Assembly (NCBI RefSeq): GCF_014647515.1
Contig: NZ_BMPI01000014.1
Location: 1 to 64,000, forward strand
Source: Dactylosporangium sucinum
Lineage (GTDB): Bacteria; Actinomycetota; Actinomycetes; Mycobacteriales; Micromonosporaceae
Direction: 5' to 3'
DNA: 64,000 nt
A program made the position numbers and the translations under genes. A model generated the notes under the pieces. The model saw only the letters and a program-made list of their open reading frames with translations. It did no database searches and was not told where the DNA came from. Positions 57,434 through 64,000 of the stretch are shown one piece after another; the first letter of the stretch is position 1, and every line of letters begins with the position of its first letter.

Positions 57434-57515
57434 CGCGCCGATCTTGCAGTTGTGGTGCCTCACAAACCCGGACAACCTCGGCGGGTCCGGGCACCACAAC
57501 TGCAAGATCGGCGCG
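57434..57515. repeat. 26-bp perfect inverted repeat (hairpin or repeat element)
   Basis: Arms 57434-57459 and 57490-57515 are exact reverse complements (beginning CGCGCCGATCTTGCAGTTGT), with a 30-base loop in which CCCGGAC (57467-57473) can also pair with GTCCGGG (57485-57491). It lies between two codirectional genes, three bases after the glycosyltransferase stop. It can terminate transcription, but its length suggests a repeated palindromic element or small transposon-like insertion. 'CGATCTTGCAG' recurs near 34936. Confidence 0.8.
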
Positions 57516-57571
57516 TGATGCGCGGCACGTGAGGACTATTCCCTACCGGCCAGGTGGGTACGATCGCCGCC

Positions 57572-58450
57572 ATGCGTCCCGCGTCCCTCCTTCTCGCGGC
57601 CGGACTCACCTCCGTCCTGGCCGCCGTGGCCGGCTGCGCGCCGGCCGATGACGAACCGGCGGCCGCCGGCAGTTCGGCCGCCTCCGGCGGTGCGAGCTCC
57701 TGCTCGCCCGCGCAGCTCAAGACCCTCGCCGCGGGCAAGCTGACGGTCGGCACCGACGACCCCGTGTACCCGCCGTGGTTCGACGACAACAAGCCCGACA
57801 ACGGCAAGGGGTTCGAGTCGGCCGTCGCCTACGCGGTGGCCGAGCAGCTCGGCTACACCAAGGACCAGGTGGTCTGGACCCGCGTCACGTTCAACAACGC
57901 GATCGCGCCGGGCAAGAAGTCGTACGACATCGACATCAACGAGTTCTCCATCACCGACGAGCGCAAGAAGGCCGTCGACTTCTCCTCGCCGTACTATGAC
58001 GTCACGCAGACCGTCATCGCGCTGAAGTCCTCCAAGATCGCCGGCGCGAAGACGCTGGCCGACCTCAAGGGGGCCAAGCTGGGCGCGCAGGTCGGCACCA
58101 CGAGCTACCGGTCGATCACCGAGGTCGTGAAGCCCGACGCCCAGCCGGCGGTGTTCAACAACAACGACGACGCCAAGAAGGCGCTGCAGAACGGCCAGAT
58201 CGACGGGCTCGTCGTCGACCTGCCCACGGCGTTCTACATCACCGGCGCCGAGATCACCGACGCGGTGATCGTCGGGCAGCTGCCGCAGCCGTCGGGCACC
58301 CCGGAGCAGTTCGGCCTGGTCCTCGACAAGGGCTCGCCGCTGACCGGCTGCGTCAGCCAGGCCGTCGACGCGCTGCGCGCCGACGGCACGCTCAAGAAGC
58401 TGGAGCAGCAGTGGCTCTCGGCGACCCAGGGCGCCCCGACCCTCTCGTGA
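57572..58450 (+). CDS. Amino-acid ABC transporter substrate-binding lipoprotein
   Basis: A 292-residue extracellular solute-binding protein of family 3. The lipobox AAVAGC gives a lipid-anchored Cys after a short signal peptide (LLLAAGLTSVLAAVAG); a Ser/Ala linker follows. The mature domain has LTVGTDDPVYPPWF, NEFSITDERKKAVDFSSPYY and AQVGTTSYRSI, the ligand-binding signatures of polar amino-acid receptors. It delivers substrate to the permease and ATPase encoded next. ATG 57572 is chosen over GTG 57554 because it begins the signal peptide. Confidence 0.93.
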   Translation: MRPASLLLAAGLTSVLAAVAGCAPADDEPAAAGSSAASGGASSCSPAQLKTLAAGKLTVGTDDPVYPPWFDDNKPDNGKGFESAVAYAVAEQLGYTKDQVVWTRVTFNNAIAPGKKSYDIDINEFSITDERKKAVDFSSPYYDVTQTVIALKSSKIAGAKTLADLKGAKLGAQVGTTSYRSITEVVKPDAQPAVFNNNDDAKKALQNGQIDGLVVDLPTAFYITGAEITDAVIVGQLPQPSGTPEQFGLVLDKGSPLTGCVSQAVDALRADGTLKKLEQQWLSATQGAPTLS

Positions 58451-59295
58451 GCCTCCGGACAGCATCGCCGTTACAACTCGAGCGTGAGGCGTACCGCCGC
58501 CGGCAGACCTATCTGTCGGTGGCGGTCGCCGCCGTGTCCACGGCCGTCGCGGGTGTCCTGCTGTACTTCGTGATCACCGGCGCCCCGGGCTGGGACCGGG
58601 TCCGGGACAGCTTCTTCGACGTCGGCTCGGCCCGGGAGGCGTTCCCGGCGGTCGTGCGCGGCCTGTGGCTCAACGTGCAGCTGCTGCTCGCCTGCGCCGC
58701 CGGGGCCGTGCTGCTGGGGCTCGCCATCGCGACCATGCGCACGCTGCGCGCCCCGGTGTTCTTTCCGCTGCGGGCGTTCGCGAGCGGGTACACCTACACC
58801 TTCCGCGGCCTGCCGCTCGTCATCACCATCTACCTGTTCGCGTTCGGGGTGCCGGGGCTGCGGCTGTCCGGCACGCCGTCGGTGCTGGTCCTCGGCGGGA
58901 TCGCCCTGGTGCTGACCTACGGCGCCTACATCGCCGAGGTGTTCCGGGCCGGGATCGAGTCGGTCCACCCGTCGCAGCGGGCCGCCGCGCGGTCGCTGGG
59001 GCTCACGTACCGCCAGACGATGCGCCACGTCGTGCTCCCGCAGGCGGTGCGCCGGGTCGCTCCGCCGCTGCTCAACGACCTGGTCGCGATGCAGAAGGAC
59101 GTGGGCCTGATCTCGCTGGCCGGGCCGATCGACGCGATCCGCGCCGCCCAGATCGAGACGTCGATCTCCTACAACTACACCCCGTACGTGGTCGCCGGCG
59201 TGCTGTTCGTGCTGCTGGCGATCCCCGTCATCGCCGTGACCGACTGGGTCACGCTCCGGGCGGCCCGCCGCCAGTCGGGAGACCTGGGACTGTGA
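58447..59295 (+). CDS. Amino-acid ABC transporter permease (HisM/GlnP type)
   Basis: A 282-residue inner-membrane permease with about five helices. The EAA loop is AEVFRAGIESVHPSQRAAARSLG, where the ATPase docks; the N-terminal LNVQLLLACAAGAVLLGLA segment is typical of polar amino-acid permeases. Probably homodimeric, as no second permease gene is present. GTG 58447 overlaps the receptor gene's TGA by four bases. One part of a three-gene importer operon. Confidence 0.93.
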   Translation: MSLRTASPLQLEREAYRRRQTYLSVAVAAVSTAVAGVLLYFVITGAPGWDRVRDSFFDVGSAREAFPAVVRGLWLNVQLLLACAAGAVLLGLAIATMRTLRAPVFFPLRAFASGYTYTFRGLPLVITIYLFAFGVPGLRLSGTPSVLVLGGIALVLTYGAYIAEVFRAGIESVHPSQRAAARSLGLTYRQTMRHVVLPQAVRRVAPPLLNDLVAMQKDVGLISLAGPIDAIRAAQIETSISYNYTPYVVAGVLFVLLAIPVIAVTDWVTLRAARRQSGDLGL

Positions 59296-60038
59296 GCACC
59301 GTCCTGTCGATCACGGACCTGCACAAGGTGTTCGGCGCCCGGCCGGTGCTGCGCGGGGTCTCGCTCGACGTGGCCGAGCACGAGGTGGTCGCGCTCATCG
59401 GCTCCAGCGGCTCGGGCAAGTCGACGCTGCTGCGCTGCGTCAACCTCCTCGAACCGCTCGACGACGGCACGATCCACCTCGACGGCGAGGACATCACCGA
59501 CCCGCGGGTCAACCCGGACAAGGTCCGCCAGCGCATCGGCATCGTGTTCCAGGCGTTCAACCTGTTCCCGCACATGTCGGTGCTGGACAACGTGACGCTG
59601 GCGCCGCGCCGCGTGCACGGCCTGCCGGCGGCCGAGGCCCGCGACAAGGCGATGGCGCTGCTGGACCGGGTCGGGCTGGCGTCGCGGGCCGGGGACTACC
59701 CGGACCGGCTCTCCGGCGGCCAACAGCAGCGGGTCGCGATCGTCCGCGCGCTGGTCAACGCACCGCGGCTGCTGCTGCTCGACGAGGTGACCTCGGCCCT
59801 GGACCCGGAGCTGGTCGGCGAGGTCCTGTCGCTGATCCGCGACCTCAAGGCCGACGGCATGACGATGCTGCTCGCGACGCACGAGATGGGCTTCGCCCGG
59901 CAGGTCGCCGACCGGGTCGCGTTCCTCGACGGCGGCGTGCTGGTCGAGCAGGGCCCGCCGGCGCAGGTGCTCGGCGAGCCGCGCGAGCCCCGCACCCGGC
60001 AGTTCCTGCAGCGCATCATCGAGGCTGGCCGGCTCTGA
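59292..60038 (+). CDS. Amino-acid ABC transporter ATP-binding protein (GlnQ type)
   Basis: A 248-residue ATPase of the polar amino-acid importer group. Walker A GSSGSGKST, signature LSGGQQQRVAIVRAL, Walker B LLLLDEVTSALDPEL and the switch His in ATHEMGFAR are all canonical. GTG 59292 overlaps the permease stop. Its 3' end overlaps the convergent DUF4232 gene by 23 bases, so transcription from the two sides collides here without a terminator. Confidence 0.95.
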   Translation: MSTVLSITDLHKVFGARPVLRGVSLDVAEHEVVALIGSSGSGKSTLLRCVNLLEPLDDGTIHLDGEDITDPRVNPDKVRQRIGIVFQAFNLFPHMSVLDNVTLAPRRVHGLPAAEARDKAMALLDRVGLASRAGDYPDRLSGGQQQRVAIVRALVNAPRLLLLDEVTSALDPELVGEVLSLIRDLKADGMTMLLATHEMGFARQVADRVAFLDGGVLVEQGPPAQVLGEPREPRTRQFLQRIIEAGRL

Positions 60039-60681
60039 TCCAGTGGCTCACCCGCAGCCGGGCCGTGTTGCCGGTGTCGTAGGGGCCGTGCTCGGTGAGC
60101 AGCTGCGGCGCCCGGCCCGGGCCGGGCACGACCTCCAGGTAGGTGCCCATGGTGGCGGTCGTGTAGTCGGTGAGGGTGTTGCGCCACAGCACCATCGCGG
60201 CCGCCGACTCGCCCGGCGCCAGGACGATCTCGGGCGCGGGCCCCTGATACTGGTCGGGCAGCGCCGGCGCGCCATCGGCGTTGACGGTGATGTCGAACGG
60301 CTTGCGCTCGGCGTCGAGGAGCCGGACCGCCGGTTCGCCGCGCACACGGTACTGGCTGGAGCCGCAGTTCGTCAGCCGGATGCCGAGCGCGCGGAGACCC
60401 ATCGCCGCGTCGAACCCGCCGACGGTGACCGACAGCCCGGCCACGCACGTCGGCTGGGGCGTGCCCGGGAAGACCGACGGCGACCGCGACGGGGCCGGGT
60501 GCGACAGGACCGTGGCGTGCGGCGCCGGCGGGAGCCGGCCGTCCTCCGGGGCGGTGATGCCGCTGCCGGACTCCTCGTCGCCCTCGCGGCGGGTGCCGCA
60601 CCCGGCGAGCACGAGCAGGGCCAGCGCCAACGCCAGGGCGCGCCGCATCCGGCCGGCAGCCGTGCCGTGTGGCGCGCTCAC
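60016..60681 (-). CDS. DUF4232-type lipoprotein
   Basis: A protein of about 221 residues with an N-terminal hydrophobic stretch and lipobox (LALALALLVLAGCGT), so a lipid-anchored extracellular protein. The domain has paired cysteines (PTCVAGLSVTV, RLTNCGSSQYRV) and beta-strand pattern (ALPDQYQGPAPEIVLAPGESA) of DUF4232 proteins common in actinobacteria; function unknown. GTG 60681 overlaps the stop of the DHA2 exporter gene (GTGA); an internal ATG at 60648 directly before the signal peptide is an alternative. Translational coupling links it to the exporter. Confidence 0.8.
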   Translation of the reverse strand: MSAPHGTAAGRMRRALALALALLVLAGCGTRREGDEESGSGITAPEDGRLPPAPHATVLSHPAPSRSPSVFPGTPQPTCVAGLSVTVGGFDAAMGLRALGIRLTNCGSSQYRVRGEPAVRLLDAERKPFDITVNADGAPALPDQYQGPAPEIVLAPGESAAAMVLWRNTLTDYTTATMGTYLEVVPGPGRAPQLLTEHGPYDTGNTARLRVSHWIRAGQPR

Positions 60682-62198
60682 TCGGCCGGCAGCTGTTCGG
60701 TGCGGCGGGGCATGAGCAGCAGCGCGGCGACGGCGAACACGCCGACGACGGCCAGCCCGATGAACACGTGGTGGGTCGCCGCGTACAGGCTGGAGCGCAC
60801 GTAGTCGGCGACGGCGCCGGTCGCGTGCCCGGCCCGCAGCACCAGGCTCGTCGCGTCGCTGCCCCCGGTGAGCTCCGGCCGGATGTCCGGCGGCGCGTCG
60901 GCGAAGCGCCGCTCCAGGGTGGTGTTCGCGATCGCGCCGAACACGGCCGCCCCGACCGCGCTGCCGATCGACCGGCTGAACATGTTGGTGGCGGTGACCA
61001 CGCCGCGGCGCTCCCAGCCGACCACGGACTGCACCGCGACCAGCGTCGGGCTGGAGGTGAACCCGAGCCCGACGCCGATGACGAAGCACGCGACGGCGAC
61101 CATGCCGATCGAGGTGTGCCGCCCCAGCAGCGCGCACATGACGGTGCCGGCCACGATGACCACGGACCCGAGCAGCGCCGTGTTGCGGAAGCCGATGCGC
61201 AGGTAGATGTGCCCGGACAGGGTGGCCGCGATCGGCCAGCCGAGCGTCATCGCCGCCAGGACGAACCCGGCGACGACGGCGCTGGCGCCGAGCACCCCCT
61301 GGGCGAAGTTCGGCACGTACGAGCTGAGCCCGATGAGCAGCCCGCCGACGATGACGGAGGCGAGGTTGCCACCGACGAGGGTGCGGTGCCGGAACACCCA
61401 CAGCGGCAGCACCGGCTCGGCGACCCGCCGCTCGACGAGCACGAACGCGGCGATGAGCAGCGCGCCGGCGGCGAACACCGCGATGCTCGGCGCCGACGCC
61501 CAGGCCCAGGTGACGCCACCCTCCAGGGTGCCGAGGATGAGCAGGCTGCACCCGCTGACCAGCAGGCCCGCGCCGAGGTAGTCGACGCGGTGGCGGCGCC
61601 GCTCGACCCGCTCCTTGAGGTGCCGGGCCAGCATCCAGGCGGCGGCGAGCCCGAGCGGGAGGTTGACGAAGAAGATCCAGCGCCAGGAGAGGTACTCCGA
61701 GAAGACGCCGCCGAGGGTCGGCCCGATGACCGACGACACGCCCCACACCCCGGCGACGTAGCCCTGCACCCGGGCCCGCTCCTCCACGGTGTACAGGTCG
61801 CCGATGATCGTCATGCTCATCGGCTGGATCGCGCCCGCGCCGATGCCCTGCACGGCCCGCGCGATGATCAGCGTCAGCATGCTCCAGGCCGCGCCGCACA
61901 GGACCGAGCCGGCGAGGAACACGGCGATGCCGAAGAACATCACCGGCCGCCGGCCGAGCATGTCGGCCAGCTTGCCGTACAGCGGCGTCGTCACCGCCGC
62001 CGTGAGCAGGTAGACGGAGAAGAGCCAGGGAAAGTGCGCGAAGCCGCCGAGGTCCCGCACGACCGACGGCACGGCGGTCGCGATGATCGTGCTGTCGAGC
62101 GCGACGAGCCCGGTCGTCAGCATCACCGAGGCCAGGACCGGCCCGCGCTCCGACCGCAGACCGACGCGCCGCTCCGCCGCGACAGGGGCTTGGGTCAT
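60678..62198 (-). CDS. DHA2-family (14-helix) MFS drug exporter
   Basis: A 506-residue drug:H+ antiporter. Motif A is seen as GKLADMLGRRPVMFFG and the DHA motif D1 as LDSTIIATAVPSVVRDLG; 14 hydrophobic helices span the protein, characteristic of EmrB/QacA-type carriers. It probably exports a toxic compound or a natural product. ATG 62198 has no TetR gene immediately next to it; the closest TetR is beyond the rearranged fragments at 62208-63173. The DUF4232 lipoprotein gene follows with a GTGA overlap, a possible accessory. Confidence 0.93.
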   Translation of the reverse strand: MTQAPVAAERRVGLRSERGPVLASVMLTTGLVALDSTIIATAVPSVVRDLGGFAHFPWLFSVYLLTAAVTTPLYGKLADMLGRRPVMFFGIAVFLAGSVLCGAAWSMLTLIIARAVQGIGAGAIQPMSMTIIGDLYTVEERARVQGYVAGVWGVSSVIGPTLGGVFSEYLSWRWIFFVNLPLGLAAAWMLARHLKERVERRRHRVDYLGAGLLVSGCSLLILGTLEGGVTWAWASAPSIAVFAAGALLIAAFVLVERRVAEPVLPLWVFRHRTLVGGNLASVIVGGLLIGLSSYVPNFAQGVLGASAVVAGFVLAAMTLGWPIAATLSGHIYLRIGFRNTALLGSVVIVAGTVMCALLGRHTSIGMVAVACFVIGVGLGFTSSPTLVAVQSVVGWERRGVVTATNMFSRSIGSAVGAAVFGAIANTTLERRFADAPPDIRPELTGGSDATSLVLRAGHATGAVADYVRSSLYAATHHVFIGLAVVGVFAVAALLLMPRRTEQLPAE

Positions 62199-62207
62199 GC
62201 TGACACC

Positions 62208-62795
62208 TTACGTCTGAGGTTTCCGTCCGCGGGGTCCGTGTCCTGCCGCGGGCCGGACCGCCAGGTTCTCCTCCAGGTGCCGCATCGACGACGTGCCGGG
62301 GATGGGCAGCATCACCGGCGAGCGGTCGAGCAGCCAGGCCAGCGCGGCCGCCTTGTCCCCCGCCGGCGCGACCGGGCGCCACGGGATGAACGCGATGCCG
62401 TGGCGCTCGCAGTACTCCAGGACGTCCTCGGAGGCGCGGTCGCTCATGTTGTACCGGTTCTGCACGCTCGCGATCGGCACGATCGCCTGCGCGGCGCGCA
62501 GTTGCTCGACGGTGACCTCGGACAGCCCGACCCGCCGGACCTTGCCCTCGTCCCGCAGCCGGCGCAGCGCCCCGACCTGGTCCTCGAGCGGCACCGTCGC
62601 GTCGACGCGGTGCAGCTGGTACAGCTCGATCGTCTCGACCCGCAGGCGGCGCAGGCTCAGCTCGGCCTGCTGGCGCAGGTACTCGGGCCGGCCCAGGTCG
62701 AACCACTCGCCCCCGACGCAGATCCGGCCGCCCTTGGTGGCGACGACGAGATCGTCCGGGTACGGGTGCAGCGCCTCGGCGAGCAACTCCTCGGC
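62208..62795 (-). pseudogene. Aldo/keto reductase gene lacking its 5' third
   Basis: From residues EELLAEALHPYPDDLVVATKGG onward this frame is a normal aldo/keto reductase (LSLRRLRVETIELYQLHRVD, VGLSEVTVEQLR, FIPWRPVAPAG, GTSSMRHLEENL). Upstream of the first Glu the reading frame turns into the antisense of an M20 peptidase, so the first ~75 residues, including the catalytic Tyr and Asp, are absent. The Lys of VATKGG remains. It is inactive as an oxidoreductase. Confidence 0.8.
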
Positions 62796-63173
62796 CTGGA
62801 GCGCCGCACGATCCCCGGCGAGGACGCCGCCACCGTCGAGCGGGAGCTGCGGGCCGTCCTCGACGCGACCACCGAGCACGGCTACGACCTGGCGATCACC
62901 TTCGAACGGCAGCCGTTCCGGGCCGGCGACTCGGCGACCCGGGCCGCCCTGCGGGCCGCGGCCACCGACCACCTCGGCCGGCCGCCGACCGAGCGCGGCG
63001 AGCCGTTCTGGACCGACTGCGCGCTGCTCGAGGCGACCGGCGTCCCCGCGGTGCTGTTCGGCGTCGACGGCGGCGGCGCCCACGCCGCCACCGAGTGGGT
63101 GACCCTCGACTCGCTGCACCGGGTGACCGCGATCCTGACCGACACCATCCGAATGTTCACATCATCTGGATGA
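62796..63173 (+). pseudogene. M20-family peptidase/amidohydrolase C-terminal fragment
   Basis: The plus-strand frame beginning LERRTIPGEDAATVEREL matches the C-terminal half of M20 (ArgE/DapE-like) peptidases, ending GVPAVLFGVDGGGAHAATEW. The N-terminal metal-binding part (His and Asp ligands) is missing: upstream is the antisense of the aldo/keto reductase. The two truncated genes are joined head to head at about 62795, which is evidence of a rearrangement. Confidence 0.75.
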
Positions 63174-63175
63174 TG
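63160..63175. promoter_or_regulatory. Perfect palindromic operator before the terminal tetR gene
   Basis: CATCATCTGGATGATG has perfect 7-base arms (CATCATC/GATGATG) separated by two bases. It lies 17 bases before the GTG of the TetR gene and overlaps the stop of the M20 fragment; the likely target of that repressor. An AT-richer GAATGTTCAC precedes it. Confidence 0.75.
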
Positions 63176-63192
63176 GCGGTATCCTGCCCGGC

Positions 63193-64000
63193 GTGCCCCG
63201 TCTCAGCCGCACCGACATGCAGGAACGCAACCGCGCCCGGATCGTCGACGCCGCCCGCCTCGAGTTCGCCGAACGCGGCTACCGCGAGGCCCGCATCGAC
63301 GCCATCGCCGACCGCGCCGAGCTCACCCGCGGCGCGGTCTACTCCAACTTCCCCGGCAAGCGCGCCCTGTACTTCGAGGTCCTCGCCGTCGACGCCGCCA
63401 CCGTCGCGCCCCCCGACCGCACGAGCGCGGCCACGGTCCGCGACGCCCTCGGCAACCTGGCCCGCGAGTGGGCCGCCCGCCTGCCCATGGCCACCCGCAC
63501 CGACGCCTCCCTGCTCGGCCTCGAACTCATGGCCGAGGTCGCCGCCGACCAGCTGACCCGCCTGCCGTTCGCGCAGCTCAAGCTCCTCGACGCGATCGTG
63601 CTCGGGCTCGCCCTCGAACACCTCGAAGACCTCCCCGTCAGCCGGGTCCGCCTCGCCCAGGCCGCCCTGACCCTGCTGCACGGCACCGCACAGCTCGCCG
63701 CCGCCGCACCCGGCTTCGGCGACCCCTTCGACACCGTCCGCGCCTGCCAGGCCCTCGCCGACCTCGACCTCGACCACGCCAACCGCCGCCGCGTGCACCT
63801 CGACCCCGCGCCCGCCCACCGGCCCGACCCGGCACCCCGCTGGTGGCTGCCCGCCGCCGACGACCACCTCGGCACCGGGCCGCTCGCCCCGCACGACGGC
63901 ATCGTCGCCGTCCTCGGCCTGCACCGCCTCGCCAACATCGAGGACGCGCTGCGCGCCGGCCACGAGACGACCCTCGCCGTGGTCACCGACCAGCCCGCCG
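63193..64000 (+). CDS. TetR-family regulator with C-terminal extension (partial)
   Basis: A TetR repressor cut by the window end; 269 residues are visible. The HTH lies at ~20-55 (RIDAIADRAELTRGAVYSNF) and the helical regulatory domain follows to about residue 190. After it the chain continues with RRRVHLDPAPAHRPDP and APHDGIVAVLGLHRLANIED, more than the usual 200 residues, so there is a C-terminal domain I cannot identify. The GTG at 63193 is the first start after the CATCATCTGGATGATG palindrome. It may control itself and, beyond the fragments, the divergent DHA2 exporter. Confidence 0.85.
   Translation, partial: MPRLSRTDMQERNRARIVDAARLEFAERGYREARIDAIADRAELTRGAVYSNFPGKRALYFEVLAVDAATVAPPDRTSAATVRDALGNLAREWAARLPMATRTDASLLGLELMAEVAADQLTRLPFAQLKLLDAIVLGLALEHLEDLPVSRVRLAQAALTLLHGTAQLAAAAPGFGDPFDTVRACQALADLDLDHANRRRVHLDPAPAHRPDPAPRWWLPAADDHLGTGPLAPHDGIVAVLGLHRLANIEDALRAGHETTLAVVTDQPA

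Noticed and set aside
54651..57497. A 948-residue minus-strand frame over the glycosyltransferase and SDR genes
   Set aside because: It is the antisense of well-supported genes. Only its last 27 codons, upstream of erm, make sense as a separate leader peptide.

Overview
The window is very GC-rich, with GC-biased third codon positions, frequent GTG and TTG starts and many ATGA/GTGA gene overlaps. It carries a mycothiol-type maleylpyruvate isomerase homologue, a PAS/GAF/kinase/RsbU-type hybrid regulator, STAS and LacI/GntR/TetR regulators, and secreted glycan-degrading enzymes with CBM2 or discoidin modules. This fits a soil actinobacterium, most likely of the family Micromonosporaceae (Actinoplanes/Dactylosporangium-like). 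The genus is an inference. No tRNA, rRNA, CRISPR array, phage gene or complete insertion sequence was seen.

Layout. 1-340: degenerate GGGAAC-type repeats. 340-7561: a beta-glucan/cellobiose module with a LacI regulator (overlapping a phosphotransferase gene), a secreted six-domain glycoside hydrolase and a GH1 beta-glucosidase. The same GGAGAGCGCTCTCC palindrome lies at all three promoters. 7614-9048: a CheY-like regulator, a STAS protein, a TetR remnant and a small protein. 9166-16409: paaK, DUF309, a mycothiol-dependent enzyme, PAP2, DUF2127, a GntR regulator and an acyl-CoA synthetase. 16609-20238: a 1209-residue hybrid kinase/phosphatase. 20577-29367: an ABC-2 export operon with a lipoprotein-sorting-like protein, a lipase, an MFS carrier, CorA and an APC permease. 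29432-32700: a repeat-expanded protein, a dead SDR gene, and an AA10 lytic polysaccharide monooxygenase with CBM2. 32703-42030: membrane proteins, pgi, a TauE/SafE exporter, and a topoisomerase IV-type parE-parC pair. 42240-49775: a GAF histidine kinase, a polytopic membrane protein, and a TetR-controlled heterodimeric ABC exporter. 49813-51441: a probable (alpha/alpha)6-barrel protein.

51555-53373 is the most unusual locus. It is a three-gene minus-strand operon encoding a coiled-coil protein, an AAA+ ATPase closely resembling plant-type Rubisco activase, and a possible HORMA-like protein. No RuBisCO, CD-NTase or nuclease gene lies nearby. 53757-54734 holds an Erm-type rRNA methyltransferase preceded by a 27-codon leader peptide rich in R-x-R, and by two hairpins, one of which covers the ribosome binding site. 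This looks like macrolide-sensing translational attenuation.

54807-64000: an SDR without YxxxK, a GT39-like membrane glycosyltransferase, a 26-bp perfect inverted repeat, a polar amino-acid ABC importer, a DUF4232 lipoprotein with a DHA2 drug exporter, a rearrangement junction where an aldo/keto reductase fragment meets an M20 peptidase fragment head to head, and a TetR gene running off the end. Convergent genes are often separated by strong hairpins, which are annotated as likely terminators.
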